Program-made: the position numbers and the translations under genes | Notes under the pieces: generated by a model | Databases searched by the model: none | What the model saw: the letters and a program-made list of their open reading frames with translations, nothing else | What the model was told of the DNA's origin: nothing | NCBI GenBank assembly: GCA_936450465.1 | Contig: OW388298.1 | Span: 10,116,663 to 10,180,662 of the forward strand | Reading direction: 5' to 3' | Source of the DNA: Gibbula magus | Taxonomy: Eukaryota > Mollusca > Gastropoda > Trochida > Trochidae | Length of the DNA stretch: 64,000 bases | Part shown: piece by piece, positions 1-12,400 of the stretch | Layout: each line of letters starts with the position of its first letter | Numbering within the stretch: position 1 is the stretch's first letter

Positions 1-1829
1 CACTGTGAAAAATATTGAATAAGCTGACCAGATTTAACATGAAATATACCACATATAAATACATTCAAATGTTCATTATAATAGAGTGTACAGGTATGAA
101 TATAACAAGTGACTTACTAGATTAGTTCATCATAGATATATAGATATAGATATAGATATAGTTATCTATGTAAATGCATGCACATGCAGTTGATAATAAA
201 CAAACAAACATTTTATCAAGTTAAAATCTGCTTCAAAATGCCCTTCAAGGATGTTTTTAAGGAAGAAAACAAACTGCCCTATACTCAAAACCATTAAAAC
301 TCAACTCAACTATGATTTTCCCTTGACGGCACATAGACACGCTCAGGGTTCACAAATCAGTCGCAATTGGTGGCAGCATAAAAACCAATTGAAACCTAAC
401 TTAATAGAATGGACTACAATTGATTGTAACTCTATAATTCACGGTTTAGACCCCCCCCCCCCCCCCCCCTTATTGAAACATTTTGCAAATAAATTTCATG
501 GGAACCCCCCCCCCCCCCCCACTCCTTTTTTCAGTATGTAAACCCCTATGATAGGTGGTTTTGTTTAGCGCATATACATATATATATATATATCTTACTT
601 ACAATCAGTTGCAGTAACTAAGTTTTGAAACTGAAATTGCATTTTTAATGGCTTTGAGTGTAGTTATTTAAAGCTGTGAAATTCTAAACAGATTCACACA
701 TCCTGACATTTGGTAACATTTGTTATCAATGGAAAACCAATATGTGAATAAATCTTTCAAATGCAAAAGGTACACATATATTGAAGACAAACAAACCAAG
801 ACAATATTAAAGTCCTGATATTAAATGCAAACCAAACGATAGAAGCTTCATTAAGCCTTTAATTAATATAACAAGCTCAATTTCTATCTATCTTGCTGTT
901 TTCTTTAGTCTTTTCTTTGTCTTTAGATTGGTGCACTATCAAAGAAGATGATAGTCCAATCTAAAATGGGTTAGACTCATCATAACTCCCATCATATGAT
1001 TAAAATGTTGTATTGACTTAGAAGATTTAGAAATAGTATAAAGCAGTCAAATGTTTTCAATAAACCGGTAGCGCATGACCATACATTCAGCTTTCCATCT
1101 CGATCAGACTACGGACTCACCCGGTGTCATATACAACCTGAGAAAAAACGTACAATACTGTAAAGAACGTGTTTTGATTTAACTGCATAACAGTTCCATG
1201 AAGGACACCCTTGTCATAAAAAGGCAGAAATAGTTGTATAAAACTAATATACTGCAAACTGCAGGGAAAACTTCAGTAATAATTTGACGATACCACAATA
1301 TCCTCATCTTTCAACTATATTCACTGATGCTGTTTTCGGTCATAGTTTTAGTTTCTGCCTTCCTCGAAACACTTACAATTCATGCTAGCACTACAATCCC
1401 TATGTTATAATAGGCTACACCCAATCTCATTAAAATCAGATCATTGATTCGTTCCCTAGGCTTATTTGCTAATTTGAGTTGTCACTCATCTATGATCTGA
1501 CAGAATCCTGTAGAGATCTGTGTCCACAGGAAGTTATAATCTTACCAACCAGAGTCATGCTTTCAAATTTCTAAAAGTAACTGAAAAGTTCGAACATGGC
1601 TTTTCTGAACAACGTTGGGGAGAGAATACCTTAGCGGAAATTGGGCTACAGCTGATTGTAACTCTACAATTGTTTGTGGAACAGGACCCTGGTCAGTCAA
1701 TAACTGATTTCAATGGATGAGAGAAAACAATGTCCTTTGTCTCAAGTCCATAAAAACAGATATTAACTTCATCACCAGTTCATCCTTGGTCAATATTGTT
1801 TTCTAGATTCCATAAAACAGGCACTGACC
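1..1829. other. Gene-free AT-rich flank with homopolymer tracts
   Basis: I see no coding region here. It lies downstream of the minus-strand zinc-finger gene. Visible features are a 19-base C run at 451-469, a 16-base C run at 505-520, a short GATATA-rich stretch near 135-162 and a TA run near 570-594. The short open frames across the C runs are low-complexity artefacts. Confidence 0.6.
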
Positions 1830-2345
1830 TGGGCCTCCTTTCACAAAACAACCTTTACTAAGGTCAACCTTAACTCCCATTCTTCAACATTGCACTAAGT
1901 AGGGCTGGGACGGGTATATTTTTTCTACCCGGGTGCCCGACCCTCTATTACCCTACCCTACCCGGATACCCGTTTTGTCCATCTCCAACATCTAATTTGT
2001 AAGACTTTGTAATCATTTGATCAACTGGTAGGCTGAAGTATGGAGAGAGAAAGCTAAAACATACAGATTCATGGCTAGTTTATGCAATTTTTATACCGAA
2101 TGACAATTGATTTAAATATTTAGATGGAATCTTTAAATACATTGCAATCTTGTAATGAAAAAATAACCAATTAAACTGTTTTATAATTAGTCTCATGATA
2201 ATAACGGGTCCGGGTATTGTGATGGGTACCCGGGTCCTACTCATTACCCACCCGTCCCGGGTATCCGGGTTACCCGTCCCAGCCCTAGCACTAAGGTTAC
2301 CTTAGTGACTTACAATCACCTTAGTGCTTTGTGAAAGAGGGCCCA
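1830..2345. mobile_element. Foldback MITE (outer), interrupted by a hAT-like MITE
   Basis: The left end 'tgggcctcctttcacaaa' and the right end 'tttgtgaaagagggccca' form an imperfect terminal inverted repeat. Further complementary 'ctaaggt'/'accttag' motifs continue inward. Without the inner insertion (1900-2287 plus one target duplication) the element is about 120 bp and largely palindromic. It contains no coding sequence. The family is not identified. Confidence 0.6.
1900..2287. mobile_element. hAT-type MITE with 8-bp target duplication
   Basis: The element begins TAGGGCTGGGACGGGTA and ends with its exact reverse complement, a perfect 17-bp terminal inverted repeat. It is flanked by a perfect 8-bp direct repeat GCACTAAG (1892-1899 and 2288-2295). 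An 8-bp duplication and TAG-type ends are the hallmark of the hAT superfamily. The inside (about 350 bp) is AT-rich with CCCGGGTA-like sub-repeats near both ends and has no transposase, so it is non-autonomous. The perfect ends suggest recent movement. Confidence 0.85.
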
Positions 2346-2431
2346 GATCACCAGTCTATAATTGTATATTATTCACAGTTAGACAAGTTTCTATGGCAGA
2401 GTATAAAGGAAGGTAATCTCAGAACGTGGAT

Positions 2432-3474
2432 TCACTCAAGACTAGAGTCGAGTTGTGGAAATGACAGAACTTCACTGTGTTTCTTCATGTGTTCCTTCAG
2501 AGAGTTAGAGTGACGATACTTCTTCTCACAGATGTGACACATGTAGGGAAAAGCGTTTTCGTGGATTCTTTGATGCCTCTTCATATTTCTCTGATCGCTG
2601 AAAAACTTACCGCAATCGTTACACTTATACGGTTTTTCACCACCATGAATCGACCGGCGATGATTTCGCATGCTCTGGGCATGATTAAAAGCCTGTCCGC
2701 AAATGTCGCAAAGGAACTCTTTCCTGTGGAAGCAGGTGCGCTGATGACTGGTGAGTTGACTAGAGGTGTAGCAAGCCTTTCCACACTTGTAGCAGACGTA
2801 GTCCCTTTGATCTGTGTGGAGAAACCTGTGGTGATGCAGGTTATCGTACCTGTGAGTTTTGAACGTACAATCGGCAAAATCACACTCAAAAGGCTTATCG
2901 TTCTGGTGAGCCTCAAGGGCGTGATCACGCAGTTGTTGCTCTGTTCTGAAATTTGTATTATAGTCGCAGAATTTGCACTGGATGTGATGTCTATTTTGAT
3001 GAACACGTCGTATGTGTTGTGTGAGGCTGAAGTTCCTTTCAAATTCAAGTCCGCACTCGATACACTTGTGAATCCCATGAACGGGCAACGCAGCAACGGG
3101 AGTCTCCCCTTCAGTAGTTTTAGCGACATAGATAAGCGGTTCTTTCTCACGAGCACTTTTACCGCTGTGACCCCGCTTGTGAATGTTCAGGCTTACGAAT
3201 TTGTGGGTACGGAAATTACAGCCATCGAAATCACACTCGAAGGGTTCAGCATTGTCGTGTTCTTTGAGGCAGTGCTTCATCAGCATGTGAGACGTTCTGC
3301 ACGAAATGCCACAGAACCTGCACTTGAGGTGCAGCAAGCACATGTGGAACTTCTTTATGTGCCGGTTGAGGTCTGCAGGGCTGGCATATTCAAGACCGCA
3401 GTGCGGACAGTGCAGGTTGACGGGAGTCGAGTCTACAGGTGCCTGGGTCCCGGATGATTGACTTGTACTGGAGG
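2432..3474 (-). CDS. BTB-zinc-finger gene, exon 5: fingers 7-16 and stop
   Basis: The acceptor CTCTCTTCACAG|CC is in phase with exon 4 (G|CC, Ala 1209). It encodes 1209-1555. Fingers 7-9 (1229-1311) and 10-12 (1344-1428) repeat the three-finger module of exon 4, including the C-x4-C third finger (FECDFDGC, FECDFADC). Fingers 13-16 (1433-1541) are more classical, with FLCDICGQAFNHAQSMRNH and a GGEKPYKCNDCGKFF linker-plus-finger. The open frame extends upstream of the first Met at 3343 through a complete finger (LHCPHCGLEYASPADLNRH), so the exon clearly begins at 3474. A 326-codon frame on the opposite strand is a shadow. Confidence 0.9.
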
Positions 3475-6400
3475 CTGTGAAGAGAGTTCACATTATGAAG
3501 GATTGAGACCAATTCATGTGGACAAATGTATAAATACTCATGAAAGAGTCAGCTAATTTGGCTGATTTACTGTTGTGTAATTATTATAAATTTTTACTTA
3601 TTTATTTTAATATCTAACCTGTTATAATATCTGTGCACAAGAGTCTGCCCACAGAGGGAGCAGTGTTTAGGGGTCCAACACCAACTCCCCAACCCCTTAT
3701 GTTTATTGCAGCTCCCATTAGGTTGGCCAACCCCTCCCCCCTTTTTTAATATATGAATATGTGAACCAAAAACCCCACCTCCTTTGAAATTCCTGGATTC
3801 CCCTGTGGCTTGACCAAATTCAACTGTATGTTACTTTTCTTAGAACTTCAAGAAGCTATTCATTGGTTAAAATCATTCATAAAAAGCAAAGAGAGTCCGA
3901 GGGCCTATAATCGAGTACACTCTTTATATTCTGACATTTTCTAAATCCACATTTTGTGGTGTCAGATAGAGCAGGGTGCACTGTATTCATATTGTGAAGT
4001 TTGTACTGAAAGCTGTACTGCTAATATTCTGATCATTCTGATCATACCTCTACGATTACTTAGACACACAAACTATAACAGTCTCTTACATTATGATCGC
4101 TAAAATTCTTTTTCTTTCTTAGTTGAATAAGATTCTGAAAATTTCTGATTGGTACAGAAAACGATGAGGATTCGCAATTTTCATTTAATTCAGACTATAT
4201 TCAATATTGAACCAAATATTGCAATTACCTGGATTTGTGAAAGGAGCTTCCGAACTGTCCTCCTGTTCGTGGCCGTGACCTTGTAAGGAGGAGTTACCAG
4301 ATTCGCCTTGTCCAGGTACACTGAGAGAAGAGTCGTCAAAACTTGTACTTCCCATATCTTCATCGTCATCGCCATTATCATCTTCATCGTCAGTATCATG
4401 CTCGTCATCTTTCCCCTGATTGGCTATTTGAATAATAATTTCATCTGGTTGGCGATGTTTGCGCGCTCCTGTACGCTTCTCATCTTGTTTCTTGTCCTCT
4501 GAACGAGTGTCATGAACTTTAGGTTCCTTTGCGACTTTTCTCTTTCGCCTCGGTGTTGGTTTCCTCGGTTCCTTCACGACGTGGGTCCGCTGATGCCCAG
4601 TCAATTTGTCGTATCTATTGGTTTGATACATGCATCCAGGTTCATCACAAACAAACGGATTTTCGATTCCATGAACCTCTAAAGCGTGATCTTTCAGCTC
4701 ACGTTCCTTCTTGAAGGTTGTGGTACGGGTACAGAATTTACACTGAAGATGCAGCTGACCCATGTGGAATTTACGCACATGTCGAGTCAAGTTGAACTTT
4801 TTCTCATATTCGACACCGCAGTAGGAGCATTTATACATGAGGTCCCCGTAGCTTGATGTTAAGCAGCGGGTCGTTGGTAGCGAGCTTCCTGATTCGGAGG
4901 CCTCCATTCGCATGGTACCCGTTTGCGTGGTACCCCTTTGAGATGCATCCTTTTGTCGGGTATCCATTTTTGAGGTACCAGGTTGGGGTTCATTCTCTGC
5001 GCTCAGATCCATGCCCTCTTCTTTTGAATCCAAAGTCATCGGTCGGTTACCATTTTCAGCATGCCATTGTTTATGGGTACTGAACTTGTGGAACTTGTAA
5101 GACCGAAAGTTGCAACCGGGCACGTCACATTCAAAGCTTATACGTTTGCCATGCATTTCAATAAAGTGGTTCCGTAGATCAAGCTCAGAGTTCATCGAAG
5201 CTCCACAAATCTGGCATTTGAGATTGAATAATTCCGAGTGGGCAATTCTCATGTGACGAGTAAGATTCGACTGCCTCAGACAGACTTTGTCGCATTGGGA
5301 ACATTTGAACATGCTGGAAGGGTTTGAATCTGTTGGTGCGATCACACCGGCGTGAGGATCTGGAACAACTCCCTCGGACACCTTCCTCCTAAGATCTGTC
5401 TGATGCACCGTCAGCTTCTCGTCCGACCCTGAAGAACAGATAACTATGTGAACTAAATATAGAATACTAAACTATGTCCCGTTTGATAACATGTTTATGA
5501 AACGAGTGGATGGTTTGGTATTTTAACGAGCGAAAGCGAGTTAAATACCAATGCCATTCACGAGTTTCATAAACATGTTATCAAACGGGACAGAGTTTAG
5601 TATTTTATCTATTACTCAATGATGTTAATAGCGCTGAATTGCAAGAAAATCGTTTTTGGTGACGCTTAATTACTTGCAAAAAGGTCACCCGCTATTGCAG
5701 TCGCCAGGATAACATTGTGACATCAACTAAAAACGACTATGACTTCATGCGTAGATTATGACATTACGGCAGCATGCGGTGGTATCACACATGTGTGTAA
5801 CCAACTCATTGTTATCTAATGAGTGATCTCACCACGGTTGAGTAATAATATCATTTAAACCTGTACTATTATGGATATCGACTGCAGAGTAACGTTCGAG
5901 GGAGAGGTTTGTGTGGTCGATTTTCGAGTTCTATTAAGTTCTTCATAAAATTATCCTTGGGGCGACATATGGTGGAAATCAGACCGGTTTTGTGGAGAAA
6001 TGTATTGTTGATAGGTAAGTGCGTTCATATGTGAATGTCACCAATTCTTAGCATAACTTTTGACCTAATGTTGAATGGACCCTTAGATCAGCAATATGGC
6101 TGCCCTTGCTCCTTTGCTCTATTTGATATAGGGGGAATTTTTTTTTTACATTTGTTTTATCTACGTTTCTACGATATCGAGTTCTTGTGACTGGGTCTTT
6201 ATTGGAGGAAATAAGGTTGATTATCCTCTATATTTTACCTGGATCATATTTATCTTCACTGTCGTCCATATCATCTCTGGAATCTTCGACGTTCTCCTCA
6301 CTCGGTCCCTACAATTAAAACAGAAAATTGCAGGATGAAATAATAATAACTAGAAAAATTAGCATGTGATGCACTGTGATGTCCCCCGCTCCAACTTTCA

Positions 6401-9400
6401 ATCCAACCTTATCATCTTATTTCTTATTACCACCCTTATTTTCCACTTATGCCAGAGGCATTTCAGAAAGGAAAATTCAAAAAAGGTTAATCTATTAGAA
6501 TAAATGAACTTGTTTCCATGTAGCCTCTTAGATCAAACTGTGTCCCTTTTCTGGACTCTTTGTTAAAATTGTTTCCATGGAAATCAGAATTTCAGAATGA
6601 TTTAAGTAGCTAAAGGCTGGCAACATTCCATCTTTGAGTCTAAACACATACCAAGTCTCATTAAATAATACTGAATAGATTTTGAGATAGAGGTCTGAAA
6701 AGGTCCCTACCCACCATATGCACTAAGTTCAAACTGTTTCCATGGGAACCAGAAAAAAACGAGAAATTAAAAATTCAGAATAGCCAAAGTAGCAAAAGGC
6801 ACCACTCTATCACTAGGTCTAAGCAAATACCAAGTTTGGTGAACAAATATTGAACGGTTTTGGAGATAGAGGCCGGAAAAGGTCCCTACCCCCAATTTGC
6901 ACTAAGTTCAAATTTTTTCCATGGAAACCAGAATTTTTTTTTAAAAATTCAGAAAAACCAAAAAAGCAAAAGGCACCACTCCACCACTACCAAGTTTCGT
7001 GAAAAAATATTGAACGGTTTTTGAGATATGGAAAAGAAAGCATTTCGGAATAACGGAATAACGGAATGACGGACTGAGGTGAAAACATTATGTCTCCCGA
7101 AAAAAATTTCCGGGGAAATAATAATAGTGGCATTTATATGCGCAGTATCCACGCCATAAAGGTATGCTCAAAGCGCATGATTGTCACATTATTACCCTGG
7201 TCTAACCTGAGCTGCTGCAAAGTGCTCAAGGAGAGATGAGACGATGAAATCAATTATTTTAGAATTCGTTTATTTTTTCAAAATAGCAAGTTTTTTATGT
7301 CTTTTATCCAAAAATGTAAGAAAATTTCGGGGTCCCCGAACGATTTAAAGTTATCGGCATTAATAATAATGCTCCCGTTGACAAATTACGCCATTTTTGA
7401 CTGATTTGATGTATTTAAATGAACCGCTCTTTTTCAACGAATAAACTCAGAATCTTTTCAGATACATTTCAATCACATACGGGGATGTATAGCCAGTCTA
7501 TATTTTGAAAATCAATGATGCTGGAAACAACAACAAAATTAAATTAAGCAATTTTTAATTAAAAACAATCTTTTTATCATTGTGTTTTGCATATTCAACA
7601 GGATTTTTCACTGACACACATATTTTAGATATCTCTAAAAAAATTAACAGTTGCGCAGTTAACTGAACAAACGAATTCAGAAATAATAATAGGGGGGGGT
7701 CACCGAAAGTTTTTCATCACTTTAACACCTTTTTTAAAATTACCTACATAAATGTAAATACCTGACGTCACAGCAGATTTGATGATTTCAAGTGTTATTT
7801 TCACGGCCTACAGTGTAATCATTATTGAACATAGTATCAATCTAAGAGTGCACGGTGAAAGAATAACTATCAGTTGATTATACCAGGTGATTTAAATTCG
7901 TCACTAGCATGAGATACGCATGTAATTCGAATAACATACAAAGTAACATATTTACCGTGAATATAGGTGATGGCAACATTATACGGTCGTAAAATGACCG
8001 TTAAAAAGGCGTTATGGTAAATTTAAGCGCTTTCAATTAGTGTACGGATAAGCCTATGCCAAAAACAACGCAATCCATATATTTTTAGACTTATTCACAA
8101 CATTAAATTGTTGTAGCAAAATGTTACCGTAAGCGAGTTCGATTTCTGGGTTCCATCTCTCCTTAAAGGTCACCTTCTCCACATCTTACACCAGGTACCC
8201 ACTTACTGCTGGGTGAACATAGGAACACGTTGAATACAGTCACTTAGATGAAGTTCTGAGGTGACATACCACAAGGGAAAAAGCTTTAAAGGGTTTCTTG
8301 CAGATCTTTCTTGGGGACAAAGGTTAAGGTGAGGTGAGGTGAGTTGGGGTTTAACGCCGCTTTCAAGGCGAATATGAATATATAACTTGAGTTCAAGTTT
8401 ATAAAATAATTACGAAAAATGCACGGTGTACTGGAAACTATGAGGCGCTTGCAAAAAGATAAATCTTTACATTACGCTTGAAGGTAAGATAAGTCTCTCA
8501 AGAGTATTTCACTTATATCATGGATGTATTATTGCAGAAAGAAAGCCAGCCCGCAACTAACCATGGTGGCTATGCATTGTGGTGAAAACTTCGAGCATCA
8601 GCTGGATCAAGCGACACATTGGCAGTAACACAAATTCAAAAACTTTCCTATGTTTTTTCAAGCATGCTTCTGGAGTTTCCCATGACAAAACAATAATATT
8701 AGACAATGATTTTATGAGTTCATTCAACACAGAATGCTGATGAATAACTTCATCGCCTAATTTTTATATATGTTTTGAGATAAAACAAGAGGGGAAATTA
8801 CTTAATGAACAGAACTTTTGAAGAAATAAAGACTTTTTATAAGTATGTCCATTTTCCGAGGCTTTTCAAGGCACCAAAATTTTAATTATCCATGAGGGGG
8901 TGTGAGAGGGGGTAGGGGGGAGGAAACGTACCTGTGTGTGTCCTGGGGGCAGTTGCATGAAGGGAGGGAGCGGGGGACCAATGAGACCTACCTGTGTGTG
9001 TCCTGTAGGAAGCTGCATGAAGGGAGGGACCGGAGGATCAATGAGACCTACCTGTGTGTGTCCTGGGGGCAGTTGCATGAAGGGAGGGAGCGGAGGACCA
9101 ATGAGACCTACCTGTGTGTGTCCTGTAGGAAGCTGCATGAAGGGAGCGACCGGAGGACCAATGAGACCTACCTGTGTGTGTCCTGTAGGAAGCTGCATGA
9201 AGGGAGGGAGCGGAGGACCAATGAGACCTACCTGTGTGTGTCCTGTAGGAAGCTGCATGAAGGGAGGGAGAAGAGGACCAATGAGACCTACCTGTGTGTG
9301 TCCTGGGGGCAGTTGCATGAAGGGAGGGACCGGAGGACCAATGAGACCTACCTGTGTGTGTCCTGTAGGAAGCTGCATGAAGGGAGGGAGCGGAGGATCA

Positions 9401-12400
9401 ATGAGACCTACCTGTGTGTGTCCTGTAGGAAGCTGCATGAAGGGAGGGAGCGGAGGACCAATGAGACCTACCTGTGTGTGTCCTGTAGGAAGCTGCATGA
9501 AGGGAGCGACCGGAGGACCAATGAGACCTACCTGTGTGTGTCCTGTAGGAAGCTGCATGAAGGGAGCGACCGGAGGACCAATGAGACCTACCTGTGTGTG
9601 TCCTGTAGGAAGCTGCATGAAGGGAGCGACCGGAGGACCAATGAGACCTACCTGTGTGTGTCCTGTAGGAAGCTGCATGAAGGGAGGGAGAAGAGGACCA
9701 ATGAGACCTACCTGTGTGTGTCCTGTAGGAAGCTGCATGAAGGGAGGGAGAAGAGGACCAATGAGACCTACCTGTGTGTGTCCTGTAGGAAGCTGCATGA
9801 AGGGAGGGAGAAGAGGACCAATGAGACCTACCTGTGTGTGTCCTGGGGGCAGTTGCATGAAGGGAGGGACCGGAGGACCAATGAGACCTACCTGTGTGTG
9901 TCCTGTAGGAAGCTGCATGAAGGGAGCAACCGGAGGACCAATGAGACCTACCTGTGTGTGTCCTGTAGGAAGCTGCATGAAGGGAGCGACCGGAGGACCA
10001 ATGAGACCTACCTGTGTGTGTCCTGTAGGAAGCTGCATGAAGGGAGGGACCGGAGGACCAATGAGACCTACCTGTGTGTGTCCTGTAGGAAGCTGCATGA
10101 AGGGAGGGAGCGGAGGACCAATGAGACCTACCTGTGTGTGTCCTGGGGGCAGTTGCATGAAGGGAGGGACCGGGGGACCAATGAGACCTACCTGTGTGTG
10201 TCCTGTAGGAAGCTGCATGAAGGGAGGGAGCGGAGGACCAATGAGACCTACCTGTGTGTGTCCTGTAGGAAGCTGCATGAAGGGAGGGAGCGGAGGACCA
10301 ATGAGACCTACCTGTGTGTGTCCTGGGGGCAGCTGCATGAAGGGAGGGAGCGGAGGACCAATGAGACCTACCTGTGTGTGTCCTGGGGGCAGCTGCATGA
10401 AGGGAGGGAGCGGAGGACCAATGAGACCCGACTTCTGGCACTGCATCATGTAGTCCTGACACATCTGGTAGATGTCCGTCATCATCAGGTACCTTGCCGC
10501 CCCGGCCACGTATGGAGCGTCCGCTAATTCGATACACAGAATACCTGGGGCGAGAATGAGTGGATTCTTTAGCCAAAATGGAATAATTTATCATTGAATT
10601 GACAACATTACATTTCTTATTAACCAAATGGTTGAAAATAACCGAGTTAATATTTTTGGATACAAGCACATGTGCACAATTCGAGTTTGCTTAGCGACAA
10701 TTATTTCAGCATGATGGCCCACAATTCGTTGTCATAAAACAAATGTTTGTGACGCCATTGTAACTTGAGAAGTGGGTCGTTTTCTGCCTATTTTAAACGA
10801 TATCAATCAATTAAAATGGGCAATATAGAAAATAATACTAGATGAGCGTTTGCGGGACACTGCAAAAGCAGAGCAGCTCCGAAACTTTGGGTCTCGCCTT
10901 TCCCTGTTCCGTCTTCTCCTCAGCATAAATAAAATTGGAATTTTTTTTGACAAAAATTTGTTTATTATTCAAGTTATTCTAACAAGTTGAATCATCACCG
11001 GGGTCACTTTTCACAAACTTGTTCTTAAAACCTATTTCTGATTTCAAAATTGGATCAAAGGATTAACATGGCCTTAACCAAAATTCATGACCTTGACCTT
11101 TGACCTTCAAGGTCACACCATCAATGATTACTTTTCATTGTGTATAACAATCATGCAATGACTCAAAGTGTTCATTGTTAACATAAGGCATATTCACAAT
11201 AGCATGCTTAAGTTGTGACCTTGCTGTGACCTTGACGTTTGACAGATTTTAGCGAAAACGTTTTCAGATCTTGGTCTTTCTCCAAAGTTGATATATACCA
11301 AATAAGAGCCTGACAGCACAAAAATGTTTGAAGTTATCATGTCTACAAGGATTATTGTAGTGATTTAAGAACTCATGACCTTGACCTTTGACCTTGAATG
11401 TGAACATGTCAAAATCATTCACCAGATTTATAAGAAAGAAGCTATGTATGTGAGATGTTAATACCTTCTTGGAAAAAAGTTATTTACAGATTTCAGAACT
11501 GGTCACCATGACCATATCTCATGACCTTGACCTTTGATCTTCAAGGTCACACAGTCAATGATCAATTTTTAATTGTGTATAACAATCATGTAATGATTCA
11601 ATGTGTTTATAGTTAAAATAAGGCATGTTCGCAACTGCATGCTTAAGTTGTGACCACGCTGTGACCGTGACCTTGGACAGATTTTAGCGAAAACCTTTTC
11701 AAATCTCAGTCTTTCTCCATAGTTGATATATACAAAGTAAGGGCCTGATAGCACAGAAGTTGCTGAAGTTATCGTGTTTACAAGGATTTTTGTAGTGATT
11801 TCAGAACTCATGACCTTGACCTTTGACCTTGAATGTGAGCATGTCAAAATAATTCCCCAGGTGAAAGAAGAAAGAAGCTATATATATGAGGTTTTGATAC
11901 CTTCATGGAAAAAAGTTACATAGTGATTTCAGAACTGGTGACCATGACCCTATCTCGTGACCTTGACCTTCAAAATTCAAGGTCACACAATCAGTGATCA
12001 CTTTTCATTGTGTATCTCAATCATGTAATGATTCAAAGTGTTAATAGTTGAAATAAGACATTTTTGCAAAAGCATGCTTAAGTTGTGACCTCACTATGAC
12101 CTTGACCTTTGACGGATGTTAGCGAAAACCTTTTCAAATTTTGGCCTTTCTCCATAGTTGATATACACCAAAGAAGACCCTTATAGCACAAATATTTTTC
12201 AAGTTATCGTGTTTACAAGGATTTTTTTAGCGATTTCAGAACTCGTGACCTTGACCTTTGACCTTGAATGTGAACATGTCAAAAAAATTCCCCAGGGGTA
12301 TAAGTAAGAAGTTATGTATATGAGTTCTCAAAACCTAATAGGAAAAAAGTTATAGCGAATACAAAACGCGGCAGCGGTGGCGGCGGCGATGGAAACTGCA

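Noticed and set aside
251..541. 96-codon frame containing proline runs
   Set aside because: The prolines come from two poly-C tracts; no other support.
2477..3457. 326-codon plus-strand frame opposite zinc-finger exon 5
   Set aside because: Antisense shadow of a strongly biased zinc-finger exon; no recognisable domain.
8902..10527. Two long plus-strand open frames (541 and 505 codons) across the minisatellite, and a third frame of 423 codons on the minus strand
   Set aside because: They follow from a 60-bp period without stops. Only the minus-strand frame continuing the BTB domain has flanking domain sequence and agreeing splice phases.
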